In this document: positions 53,755 through 61,776 of the stretch, piece by piece | How positions within the stretch are numbered: position 1 is the first letter of the stretch | Layout of the letters: every line of letters begins with the position of its first letter | Assembly: GCA_028291945.1 (NCBI GenBank) | Contig: JAQGNH010000077.1 | Coordinates: forward strand, 51,694-115,693 | Length of the DNA: 64,000 nucleotides | Direction: 5' to 3' | From: Betaproteobacteria bacterium | GTDB taxonomy: Bacteria; Pseudomonadota; Gammaproteobacteria; Burkholderiales; SG8-41 | Program-made: the position numbers and the translations under genes | The notes under the pieces: generated by a model | Databases searched by the model: none | The model's input: the letters and a program-made list of their open reading frames with translations, nothing else | What the model was told of the DNA's origin: nothing

Positions 53755-53800
53755 CGATTGCTGCTGACGAACTGACGCGATGGTGAGCGGAAGTGACGAA
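53751..53800 (+). repeat. Cluster of CTGACGAA/GTGACGAA octamers
   Basis: CTGACGAT overlapping the hydrolase stop, CTGACGAA and CTGACGCG in tandem (53764-53779), and GTGACGAA at 53793-53800. Less regular than the 47463 array but the same word family, again starting at a gene's stop codon. Confidence 0.65.
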
Positions 53801-53824
53801 GTGTTCACAACGGGAGAAACCACG

Positions 53825-54658
53825 GTGAAGCTACGGGACCGGATCGGCATAGACGTAAACCGCAACATCCGAATCGAGGAGGGCGTCGAGTGGGCTGCAA
53901 AAAACAGCGTCAAGTTTCTCGACTTCCAGCTCGATAACGAAACCAACGCTGTGACGAGCTTTGACGCAAAGCGCGTGTCGGCTGTGCGGTCGGTGCGCGA
54001 GAAGCACGATATTCACATCGGACTCCACACGTCCTCTGCCGTGAATGTCGCTGAATACGCGCCGCACGCGAGCGCCGGTGTGGACGAATATCTCAAGAGC
54101 TACGTCGATATCTATTCGAAGCTCGGCGCTGAATGGATCGTGGTGCACGCGGGATATCACTTCACCAAGGACAAGGAGACACGGATGAAGGCGGGTCTCG
54201 AACGTCTGAAGCGTATCGCCGATTACGCCGAGAAGAACAACGTGCGGCTCCTGCTGGAAAATCTCAACAAGGAGCCGAAGGATGCCGAGGTCCACTACCT
54301 GGCGCATACGCTGGAGGAGTGGCGTTACTACTGGGGACTACTCGCGTCTCCGGCGGTCAGGCTCTCATTCACCGTAAACCACGCGCATCTCGTTCCCGAA
54401 GGCGTGAGCGGTTTTAGCGATGCGCTCGATTTCAGCCTGGTTGGCGAGGTGCGGCTGGCTGATTGCTATCGCAACGGTCATGAAGTGCATCTGAAACCAG
54501 GCGCCGGCGATCTCGATTTCGGCGATATGTTCAGGCGCGTCGAAGGGAAGGGGTTCAAGGGTCATTACACCAATGCCTTCGGCTCGCTCGAGGACCGGCT
54601 TTCAGCGCGAGATTATCTCGTCGACACCGCGCGGAATGCCGGAGTCAAAGTGGACTAG
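53825..54658 (+). CDS. Sugar phosphate isomerase/epimerase-like TIM-barrel protein
   Basis: A 277-aa protein of the xylose-isomerase-like (AP endonuclease 2) TIM-barrel superfamily. Landmarks: FLDFQLDNE, IGLHTSSAVNVAEYAPHA, WIVVHAGYHFTKDKETR, VRLLLENLNKEPKDAEVHYL (metal-binding Glu), SFTVNHAHLVPEG (His) and VRLADCYRNGHEVHLKPGAG, then LDFGDMFRRV near the C-terminus. It would isomerise or epimerise a sugar or polyol derivative using a divalent metal. The start is GTG 53825 with GGGAG upstream; the frame opens 15 codons earlier. Next to hydrolase B. Confidence 0.85.
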   Translation: MKLRDRIGIDVNRNIRIEEGVEWAAKNSVKFLDFQLDNETNAVTSFDAKRVSAVRSVREKHDIHIGLHTSSAVNVAEYAPHASAGVDEYLKSYVDIYSKLGAEWIVVHAGYHFTKDKETRMKAGLERLKRIADYAEKNNVRLLLENLNKEPKDAEVHYLAHTLEEWRYYWGLLASPAVRLSFTVNHAHLVPEGVSGFSDALDFSLVGEVRLADCYRNGHEVHLKPGAGDLDFGDMFRRVEGKGFKGHYTNAFGSLEDRLSARDYLVDTARNAGVKVD

Positions 54659-54957
54659 GTCTGAGTGAACTCGCAGGCGTGACGAAAAATGGGGACGAGA
54701 ACGGGTGACTAGAAGTGGTGACGAAAGCGTTACGCTCGTAGACCCGCCGACGTGTACTTCGTCGTCGCATTTGCGTTCCTCGGAAGACATTGGCGACGCA
54801 TGTCCGTCGGCGTTCCTCACCAATAAAGTGACCATCGCCTCGTCAGCCGTAGAAGATCGAGGGCGAGCGTTTCGCCAAGCATGTTCTACTCCGCGCAAGC
54901 CGGTTACGATCCAATTCACGTCGATTGCCGATTGCAATTCACAAGTATAGTTAACCC
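54659..54957. other. 299-base gap carrying octamer-repeat words
   Basis: GTGACGAA at 54679-54686 and 54718-54725 and the related GTGACTAG at 54705. An 81-codon frame (54705-54950) starts within these words, has no ribosome site and no recognisable pattern, so I do not call it. The Bug gene promoter should be near 54900-54957. Confidence 0.5.
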
Positions 54958-55953
54958 GTGGCGGCGACTTCACGATTGAAGCGGGTGGCGATGTGCTTGT
55001 ATGTAAGCGCGATGGCCGCTGCATACCTGGGCGCGTCGGCCGCCGCTTTCGCACAGAGTTGGCCGAGCCGCCCCGTGCGCATCATCGTACCCTACAGCCC
55101 GGGCGGTGGAATCGACACGGTGGCGCGAATGCTGGCGCAGAAGCTTGCCGAGCAAGTCGGTGGCACATTCGTCGTCGAGAACCGGCCCGGTGCAGCAGGT
55201 GTGCTCGGTGCCGAGCTCGTCGCGCGATCGGCGCCGGACGGGCATACGCTCCTCGCGTCATCGACTGAGTTCTCGATCAATCCGAGCATCCGCGTGAAGC
55301 TGCCGTATGACCCGTTCAAAGATTTCACGCACATCTCCCAGCTCGCCAGCGTACAGTTCATCTTGGCAAGTCACCCCTCTGCGCCGGTGCGAAACGTGAA
55401 GGATCTGATTGTGCTAGCCAAGGCGCGCCCCGGCCAGCTCACGTATGGCTCCTCCGGGACGGGCGCTGGGCCCCATCTTGCGGGTGAGCTCTTCCAGTGG
55501 ATGGCGGCAATACGCTGGGCGCACGTTCCGTACAAAGGAGCGGCCCCCGCAGCGATTGCAGCGATCAGTGGCGAGATCGACTTCGTATTCGGTGCAACGA
55601 TCGGTCTGCTCAGCAGCGTTCGAAGTGGAAAGCTGCGCGCCTTGGGGGTCACGGGACTGACGCGGTTCACGGAGCTGCCTGATGTGCCTACCGTCGCTGA
55701 ATCGGGCGTGCCCGGATACAGCGCAACCGGCTGGTATGGTTACTACGCGCCTGCGAATATCTCTCAGGACCTGTTGCGCCGCCTCTACGCAGAGGCTACA
55801 CGCGCGCTTGGGGCGCCGGAGGTCAGGGAAAAGCTCGCCCGGAGCGGTAACGAGTACGTGATGAGCTCACCGGAGAAGTTCACTGCATTCCTTCGCGGCG
55901 AGATCGCGAAGTGGACGAAACTCGTGAAAGAAACGAACATACGGATTGAGTGA
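54958..55953 (+). CDS. Bug/TctC-family periplasmic substrate-binding protein (7 of 9)
   Basis: A 331-aa receptor starting at GTG 54958. Signal peptide (VAMCLYVSAMAAAYLGASAA) cleaved near AFAQ. Landmarks: WPSRPVRIIVPYSPGGGID, VVENRPGAAGVLG, PDGHTLL (His for Tyr), HVPYKGA and LPDVPTVAESGVPGYSATGW. Its last codons run into octamer-repeat sequence. It lies between the TIM-barrel isomerase and hydrolase C, all on the plus strand, so the three genes may serve one sugar-acid-like or ester-like substrate; that is inference from position only. Confidence 0.92.
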   Translation: MAATSRLKRVAMCLYVSAMAAAYLGASAAAFAQSWPSRPVRIIVPYSPGGGIDTVARMLAQKLAEQVGGTFVVENRPGAAGVLGAELVARSAPDGHTLLASSTEFSINPSIRVKLPYDPFKDFTHISQLASVQFILASHPSAPVRNVKDLIVLAKARPGQLTYGSSGTGAGPHLAGELFQWMAAIRWAHVPYKGAAPAAIAAISGEIDFVFGATIGLLSSVRSGKLRALGVTGLTRFTELPDVPTVAESGVPGYSATGWYGYYAPANISQDLLRRLYAEATRALGAPEVREKLARSGNEYVMSSPEKFTAFLRGEIAKWTKLVKETNIRIE

Positions 55954-55979
55954 CGCACTGGCCTCCACGAAGTGACGAC
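55950..55979 (+). repeat. Octamer-repeat words at the Bug gene stop
   Basis: GTGACGCA (55950-55957) overlaps the TGA stop of the Bug gene, and GTGACGAC follows at 55972-55979, with CACGAAGTGA words on either side to about 56010. Same family as the array at 47463. Confidence 0.6.
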
Positions 55980-56062
55980 ATGGCCAGCTCACGAAGTGAT
56001 GTGATTTGGAAATGCAGCGGTAGTGATGAAATCGCAACGACAAAACTCAGAAAAGGTTTGAA

Positions 56063-56941
56063 ATGTCGGCCCCACAACATGATCCGAAAAAACCGCAATC
56101 AAGCACTGTTCCCCAAGCCGCTCCTTTCACGAGCAAGTTTGTCGAAGCAGGGAATTTAAAGCTTCATTGTCTCGACTACGGCATCGAAGGCCGTCCGCCG
56201 ATGCTGTGCGTACATGGCGGCGCAGCGAATGGGCACTGGTTCGATTTCATCGCGCCCGGTTTTACGCCCGACTACCATGTCCGCGCCCTGGACTTGCGCG
56301 GCCACGGCGATAGCGAGCACATGGACCCACCGGCCTACTTCTACAAGGACTATGCGTCAGATCTCAATCAGGTGGTCGAGGAGCTCGACCTTCGGGATTT
56401 CGTCCTCATGGGCCATTCGATGGGCGGTGCGGTTTCGCTTCTGTATGCGGCAACGTATCCGGGCCGTGTGAAGACACTGATCATCATCGATTCCACCGTG
56501 AATCTTTCGGCCGAGCGCATCGCCAAGCTGCGTGACGTGGGCTCGCGGCCGGGAAGCAGTTACGCCTCGCAGGAAGAGCTCATCTCGCGATACCGGCTAC
56601 GCCCCGGCGAATCGCAGGCTGCTCCCGAAGTGGTTCACCATATTGCTGCCTACAGCAGTCATCAGACCGCCGACGGCAGCTGGAGGCATAAATTCGATCG
56701 GAACGTCTACGCCACGCGTGAAATCTCGGACGGCCGGCCCAACTGGAATCGGATCAAGGTTCCGGTGCTGCTCGTCAAAGGCGATCGCAGTGATCGCCTC
56801 AGCCCGGAGGTTTACGCCGATGTGAAGGCGCGATGCCCTCAGGCCGAGCTTGTGGAAGTGTCGAAAAGCGATCACCACGTCACGCTCGACAATCCTTCCG
56901 AGTTCATCATGAAGGTGCGGCCGTTTCTGCAGAAGCAATGA
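56063..56941 (+). CDS. Alpha/beta-fold hydrolase, paralog C
   Basis: A 292-aa hydrolase. LHCLDYGIEGRPPMLCVHGG, DLRGHGDS, nucleophile elbow GHSMGG, IIDSTVNL after strand 6 and His in KSDHHVTLDNP; Ser again at the strand-7 acid position (VKGDRSDR). The N-terminal DYG-EGRPPMLCVHGG segment and the DHH-TLDNP tail are almost identical to paralogs A and B, showing recent common descent. ATG 56063. Followed 16 bases later by the thermonuclease gene, which is probably cotranscribed. Confidence 0.92.
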   Translation: MSAPQHDPKKPQSSTVPQAAPFTSKFVEAGNLKLHCLDYGIEGRPPMLCVHGGAANGHWFDFIAPGFTPDYHVRALDLRGHGDSEHMDPPAYFYKDYASDLNQVVEELDLRDFVLMGHSMGGAVSLLYAATYPGRVKTLIIIDSTVNLSAERIAKLRDVGSRPGSSYASQEELISRYRLRPGESQAAPEVVHHIAAYSSHQTADGSWRHKFDRNVYATREISDGRPNWNRIKVPVLLVKGDRSDRLSPEVYADVKARCPQAELVEVSKSDHHVTLDNPSEFIMKVRPFLQKQ

Positions 56942-56957
56942 CCGCGCTCACGACCTG

Positions 56958-57437
56958 ATGAAGCGGAAAGTTCTGTTCAGCTTGTTTGCCTTGGTTCTTG
57001 CCGTACCAGGTGCCGCGTGCGCCGAGCTTGCGGGAGTCGTGGTGGGGATTCCCGACGGCAATACACTGGCCGTGCGCGTCGACGAACACGTCTTCAAAGT
57101 GCGTCTTGCGGGTATCGATGCGCCGGAAGCCGGTCAACCTTTTGGCGCGCGTGCGCGGCAATCGCTCGTCGAGATGTGTGACGCGAGAGCAGTAACCCTG
57201 GACGAGCTCGAGCTCGCTCGTGACCGGCGGGCTTACGCCGAAGTCGAGTGTGCAGGCGTCGATGCGAGCGAGGAACAGGTGCGGCGCGGCATGGCGTGGG
57301 TCTCGGAACGCGACGTGCCCGCTGAATCGCCGCTTCACGCACTGGAACGAGAGGCGAGGACCGAACGGCGAGGCTTGTGGAGCGACGCCGCGCCCATTCC
57401 GCCGTGGAAATGGGCCGGCAGATCGAGCGCGAAGTGA
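56958..57437 (+). CDS. Exported thermonuclease (SNase-fold nuclease)
   Basis: A 159-aa nuclease precursor. Signal peptide MKRKVLFSLFALVLAVPGAA, cleaved near ACAE. SNase landmarks: IPDGNTLAVRV, VRLAGIDAPE with catalytic Arg49, Asp54 and Glu57, and DRRAYAEVECAG in place of the usual DRYGRxxA segment; the third catalytic Arg is probably Arg90 or Arg91. Calcium-dependent cleavage of DNA and RNA in the periplasm or medium would be expected. The changed DRRAY segment could alter activity. Downstream of hydrolase C. Confidence 0.88.
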   Translation: MKRKVLFSLFALVLAVPGAACAELAGVVVGIPDGNTLAVRVDEHVFKVRLAGIDAPEAGQPFGARARQSLVEMCDARAVTLDELELARDRRAYAEVECAGVDASEEQVRRGMAWVSERDVPAESPLHALEREARTERRGLWSDAAPIPPWKWAGRSSAK

Positions 57438-57533
57438 CCAACGGAGCTGCAATTACACGCAGAAGCTCAACGAGTGTCCCGATCGTGCAGTCGCATGCCG
57501 CACGTGCAACTCGAATTACGGATGCTTCGCCTA

Positions 57534-57764
57534 TCAACCGCCCCCGCCAATCTCGTTCTTCAGGGCTTCCTCGCGTTCGCCGCATTCGACTGCCGCCTGT
57601 TTCGCTTCTTCGAGTGAGTCGTGTGGATCAGAGAAGATCGTGAAGCCAACATAGTCCCCAGGCTCGTAATACCATTTGTCCGGCTCGTGCTCTTCAGGCT
57701 TCCGCGGTGCGTCGGCGCCCAGATAGATCGCGTAATCGCCTGCTTTGGTCATGATCTTTTCCAT
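57534..57764 (-). CDS. Small acidic hypothetical protein
   Basis: A 76-aa soluble protein with no recognised family. It begins MEKIMTKAGDYAIYLG, is rich in acidic and aromatic residues in the middle (EEHEPDKWYYEPGDYVGF), contains SDPHDSLEEAKQAAVECGER (an amphipathic helix) and ends in four glycines. ATG 57764 is preceded by AAGGGAC at good distance; a second in-frame ATG (MTKAGDY) is four codons later. Convergent with the thermonuclease gene and followed by nothing on its strand. Confidence 0.6.
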   Translation of the reverse strand: MEKIMTKAGDYAIYLGADAPRKPEEHEPDKWYYEPGDYVGFTIFSDPHDSLEEAKQAAVECGEREEALKNEIGGGG

Positions 57765-57909
57765 ATCGAGTCCCTTCGTTGCGAGATCACCCCTTTGTAG
57801 TAATCCCTTCGATCTGAAAAGGCTTTCTGTTCACTTCGATCGTACTGTTGAACGAATAGTGCTGATGAATTGATAGGGGTTCGCGTTTGGTCAGGTGTCC
57901 CTATCGCCC

Positions 57910-58902
57910 TCAATCCAGCTTGATCCTCGCCGTTTCCACGACCTTACGCCATTTAACGATTTCACTGTGTATGAGCGTGGAAAACGCTTCGGGCGTGGTG
58001 CCCGCCGGTTCGAGGCCTACTGCAGCAAAGCGCTGTGCGAGCGCGGGTGAGGTGAGCACGCGATTGATCTCGGCGTTGGTCTTGCTCACGATGACACGTG
58101 GTGTTCCGGCGGGAAAGAGCATGCCGTACCACACGTCGAATTCATAACCCGGGACACCGGACTCGGCGACCGTCGGCAAATCCGGTGCAGCTGCGGATCG
58201 CTTGGCACCGCTTACCGCCAGCGCGCGCATGCGTCCGGATTTCATGTGCGGCACGACCGAAGATATGCCGATCAGCTGCATCTGGATCTCGCCAGCGAGC
58301 ATGGCGGTGAGGGCTGGGCCCGTACCCTTGTACGGCACGTGTACCATGTCCACACCGGTCATCACGCGCAGGAGCTCGGTGCCGAGATGCGACGAGCCGC
58401 CGCTGCCGCCGGACCCGTATCGAATCTCGCCCGGCTTCGCTTTAGCGAGTGCGACGAGCTCTTTCATCGAGCTCACGGCAAGTGAGGGCAGGACCACGTA
58501 GACGAACGGTTGCACCGCGATGAGCGAAATGGGCGAGAAACCCTTTTCCGTATCGTACGGCAGCTTGCGGTAGAGCGTGGGAGCATAAGAAAAGCCGAGG
58601 CTGCACAGCATCATTGTGTATCCGTCGGGAGCAGACCTTGCCGCAATTTCCGTTCCGACGATACCACCGCTACCGCCGCGATTGTCGACTACGACGGTAT
58701 TGCCCCATACGTGGCCGAGATCCTGGGCGATGAACCTCGCGATGATGTCGGTCCCGCCGCCGGGGGCGAATGGCACGATTAAGCGTACGGCTTTCGCCGG
58801 ATAGCTTGCATCGCCTGACGGTTTTTGACCCACCGCGGTGTGGCTGAAAGCGAGCAGGCCGGCTGCGGTTGCTGCGAACAGGATTCTGCGCGCGACGTCC
58901 AT
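57910..58902 (-). CDS. Bug/TctC-family periplasmic substrate-binding protein (8 of 9)
   Basis: A 330-aa receptor. Signal peptide (MDVARRILFAATAAGLLAFS) cleaved near AVGQ. Landmarks: YPAKAVRLIVPFAPGGGTD, VVDNRGGSGGIVG, PDGYTMML, HVPYKGTG and APDLPTVAESGVPGYEFDVW. A clear ribosome site (GAGGAGG) precedes ATG 58902. It is divergent from the TPP-enzyme gene, so both may respond to one regulator bound between them (58903-59067); no regulator gene is adjacent. Confidence 0.92.
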   Translation of the reverse strand: MDVARRILFAATAAGLLAFSHTAVGQKPSGDASYPAKAVRLIVPFAPGGGTDIIARFIAQDLGHVWGNTVVVDNRGGSGGIVGTEIAARSAPDGYTMMLCSLGFSYAPTLYRKLPYDTEKGFSPISLIAVQPFVYVVLPSLAVSSMKELVALAKAKPGEIRYGSGGSGGSSHLGTELLRVMTGVDMVHVPYKGTGPALTAMLAGEIQMQLIGISSVVPHMKSGRMRALAVSGAKRSAAAPDLPTVAESGVPGYEFDVWYGMLFPAGTPRVIVSKTNAEINRVLTSPALAQRFAAVGLEPAGTTPEAFSTLIHSEIVKWRKVVETARIKLD

Positions 58903-59067
58903 ATACCTCCTCTACCTTTGGCGGCAGCGTGTCGTGAGCCCGGCCGCGGTTGATGTTACTTTCGTTCTACGAGCTTCTGTTCGGCAGGTGTCCATATCAT
59001 AATCAACGTGGACGCCTACGGCTCAAACACCTGATTCATGTTATCGATTTTCAAGGAGGAGCGGCTC

Positions 59068-60744
59068 ATGGATACCCTGGAAGGCACGAAGGCCCGCACG
59101 ATTACCGGCGCACGCGCGCTCGTAGACGCGCTGTTGCGCGAAGGCATTGACCATGTGTTCGGGATCCCGGGCACGCAGAACCTCGCGATCATCGACGCGC
59201 TGCGCGACACGCCGCAGATTCGCTTCATCCTGACGCGTCACGAGCAGGGCGCGGCTTTCATGGCGTATGGTTTCGCACGCGCGTCCGGCCAGCCCGCTGT
59301 GGTCACGGCGACAGAAGGTCCGGGCGTGACCAATCTCGCCACCGGCATCAGCGCGGCGAATCGCGGCTACGTACCGGTGATCAGCATCTGCGGCGTGCAG
59401 GAGAGCTCGATGCGCGAGCGCGACTCCACTCAGGACATGGACCAGGTTACTTTCATGCGCCCGATGACGAAGTGGGCCCACAGCATTCCGCACGTGGACA
59501 AGGTACAGGAAGCGGTGCGCAAGGCGTTTCGCGTCGCGCTCACTGAGCCGCAGGGCCCCACGCACATCGAAGCGGCAAGCGAAATTCTGCTCGAGCAGAC
59601 CAAGATCGAGTCGATTGAGCCGGCGCAGTACAGGAATACCGTATTGCCGGCGTGCAGCGAGGCGCAAATTGACGCGGCTTACGCGCTGCTCTCCCGTGCA
59701 GAGCGTCCGGTGTTCGTCGTTGGAAGAGGTGTGCTGAACGAGGGCGGGACGCGCGCCATGGCGGCGCTCGCCGAACTCACCGGCATTCCCGTCGCTGCGC
59801 TTCAATATTCGCCGGACGCATTTCCTTCGGCGCACACCCTTGCGCTGGGGCCGCTTGGCCGCAACGGATGGACCAGCGCGAATCGCACCGTGCCGAAGGC
59901 CGACGTCATTGTCGCAATTGGCGCGCACATCGACGTTTTCTCGACCATGTTCAAATACGGTATCTTCAGCGAACAGGCGAAGTTGATCCATCACACCTCA
60001 GCGCCGGGGCAGATCGGTATCGTCTTTCCGGTGACGCTGGGTGTCGCGGGCTCCACAGCGAGCTTCATCGCCGGTCTCACGGCTCGCGCGGAGAAAGGCG
60101 GACTGCGCAAGTCGTGGGTCGACATGGCTAAGGTGCGCGCTGACTGCGAAGCGGAACAACAGGCCGCCGTGCGTCACAATGCGGAGCCGATACAGTCGCA
60201 GTTCGTCGCGCACACGATACGCAAGGTATTGCCTCGGGACGGAATGCTCGTCGTCGATGCCGGCAACGGCGGCAAGCACGTGCGCACGTATTTCAAAAGC
60301 TACGAGCCGGGCACCTTCATGTGCATCGACGACTGGGCATCGGTCGGCGGCTCGTTCCCGATCGCGCTCGGAGCGAAGCTTGCTCGCCCGAACCGGCCGG
60401 TGCTCTGCGCATCAGGAGACATGGGCGCAATGTGCAACATCGGAGAGCTGGAGACCGCGGTACGCGAAAACATTCCCGTCGTTTATGTGGTGTTCAACGA
60501 TCAGGGTCTCGGCAACGAGCGCGCGTTCCAGAACGAACATTACGGCGGACGCTTCTACGCCGTCGATTACAAGAACCCGGATTTTGGTGATTTGGCTCGT
60601 GTTTTCGGCGCGCACGGTGAGCACGTGACGCGTCCGGGCGAGCTCGAGGGCGCCATCCAGCGCGCTTTCGCGAGCGGCAAGCCCGCCGTGGTCGATGTGA
60701 TGATCGATCAGAATACGCTCGCGCCGGTGGTTTACAAGGCATGA
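59068..60744 (+). CDS. Thiamine-diphosphate-dependent enzyme (acetolactate synthase-like)
   Basis: A 558-aa TPP enzyme from ATG 59068, preceded by AAGGAGGAG. N-terminal Pyr domain with the catalytic Glu (FILTRHEQGAAFMAYGFARA), ATEGPGVTNLATGI, a central domain, and C-terminal PP domain where the metal/TPP motif reads SGDMGAMCNIGELETA and closes at VVFND (canonical GDG is GDM here). The QDMDQVTFMRPMTKW segment is like acetolactate synthase and related decarboxylases, but no regulatory subunit is nearby; oxalyl-CoA- or sulfoacetaldehyde-type activities are alternatives. Its stop overlaps the next Bug gene by four bases. Confidence 0.88.
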   Translation: MDTLEGTKARTITGARALVDALLREGIDHVFGIPGTQNLAIIDALRDTPQIRFILTRHEQGAAFMAYGFARASGQPAVVTATEGPGVTNLATGISAANRGYVPVISICGVQESSMRERDSTQDMDQVTFMRPMTKWAHSIPHVDKVQEAVRKAFRVALTEPQGPTHIEAASEILLEQTKIESIEPAQYRNTVLPACSEAQIDAAYALLSRAERPVFVVGRGVLNEGGTRAMAALAELTGIPVAALQYSPDAFPSAHTLALGPLGRNGWTSANRTVPKADVIVAIGAHIDVFSTMFKYGIFSEQAKLIHHTSAPGQIGIVFPVTLGVAGSTASFIAGLTARAEKGGLRKSWVDMAKVRADCEAEQQAAVRHNAEPIQSQFVAHTIRKVLPRDGMLVVDAGNGGKHVRTYFKSYEPGTFMCIDDWASVGGSFPIALGAKLARPNRPVLCASGDMGAMCNIGELETAVRENIPVVYVVFNDQGLGNERAFQNEHYGGRFYAVDYKNPDFGDLARVFGAHGEHVTRPGELEGAIQRAFASGKPAVVDVMIDQNTLAPVVYKA

Positions 60745-61772
60745 TCGCAGAGGGCCAGGTGGGAGCGCGTGGTGCGGAGCAGGCGGTCCATACAGGGGGG
60801 CCGTCATTACTGGCGGCGTTACTTGCGTGTAGCGCCGTCGTGCTGTCACCTGCGACTTCCGCGCAAACAGGAACAGAGTTTCCCAACAGGCTGGTGCGTA
60901 TAGTCTGCGTGAATGCACCCGGCGGCGGCCTCGACATCATCGGACGTCTGATCGCGGATCGGTTGACGAAGAATCTGAACCAGACAGTCATTCTCGAAAA
61001 CCGCTCAGGTGCCGGAGGCAACATCGCAAGCGAATTCGTTGCGCGTGCGCCGGCCGACGGTTATACGCTGCTCGAGACGACGAACAATCACAACATCAAC
61101 GCATTCATCTACAAGGCGCCGGGCTACAACCCTCGGAGGGACTTCGTTGCCGTAACGCAAGTGACCGAAGCGCCATCGGTCGTGGTTGCCGGCGCGCAGA
61201 CGTCCTATCGAAGTCTCAAGGACCTGATTGCCGCGGCGCGTGCGCAGCCCGGCAAGATCACGTACGCCAGCGGCGGAAACGGTCAGCCGACACACATTGC
61301 AGGTGAGATGTTCAAGAAAGCGGCGAGCATCGATCTCGTACACGTGCCCTATAAAGGGGGCGGGCCCGCAACGCTCGACCTCGTGGCGGGACAGGTACCT
61401 GTCGGTATGTCAGCGCTGCCTTCGGTCACGCCTCATATCCAGGATGGAAAACTGCGAGCGCTGGCGGTCACATCGGACAAGCGCTGGCCGACATTGCCCG
61501 ATACGCCTTCGGTCGCTGAGTCCGGTTATCCCGGCTACCGCCATATGACATGGATCGGAATACTCGCACCCGCGGGCACCCCTGCTGCCGTCATCGCGCG
61601 CCTGAACAAGGAAATCGCGAGCGTGCTTGCGAATGCCGATTTGCGTCAGCGCATCGTGACGGTGGGCGCCGAGCCCGTGGCCTCGAGCTCGGCCGAGTTC
61701 GAGGCCATGCTGAAAGCGGAGTACGAGGCCACGGCGAAGCTGGTAGCGGAGATTGGTTTGAAGGTGGATTGA
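60741..61772 (+). CDS. Bug/TctC-family periplasmic substrate-binding protein (9 of 9)
   Basis: A 343-aa receptor. ATG 60741 overlaps the TPP-enzyme stop by ATGA, so the two are translationally coupled. The signal peptide (SLLAALLACSAVVLSPATSA before QTG) is preceded by about 20 extra residues. Landmarks: FPNRLVRIVCVNAPGGGLD (Leu for Thr), ILENRSGAGGNIA, ADGYTLLE, HVPYKGGG and LPDTPSVAESGYPGYRHMTW. The coupling predicts that it captures the TPP enzyme's substrate or a precursor, making it the best candidate in this window for a ligand test. Confidence 0.92.
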   Translation: MIAEGQVGARGAEQAVHTGGPSLLAALLACSAVVLSPATSAQTGTEFPNRLVRIVCVNAPGGGLDIIGRLIADRLTKNLNQTVILENRSGAGGNIASEFVARAPADGYTLLETTNNHNINAFIYKAPGYNPRRDFVAVTQVTEAPSVVVAGAQTSYRSLKDLIAAARAQPGKITYASGGNGQPTHIAGEMFKKAASIDLVHVPYKGGGPATLDLVAGQVPVGMSALPSVTPHIQDGKLRALAVTSDKRWPTLPDTPSVAESGYPGYRHMTWIGILAPAGTPAAVIARLNKEIASVLANADLRQRIVTVGAEPVASSSAEFEAMLKAEYEATAKLVAEIGLKVD

Positions 61773-61776
61773 TCAG

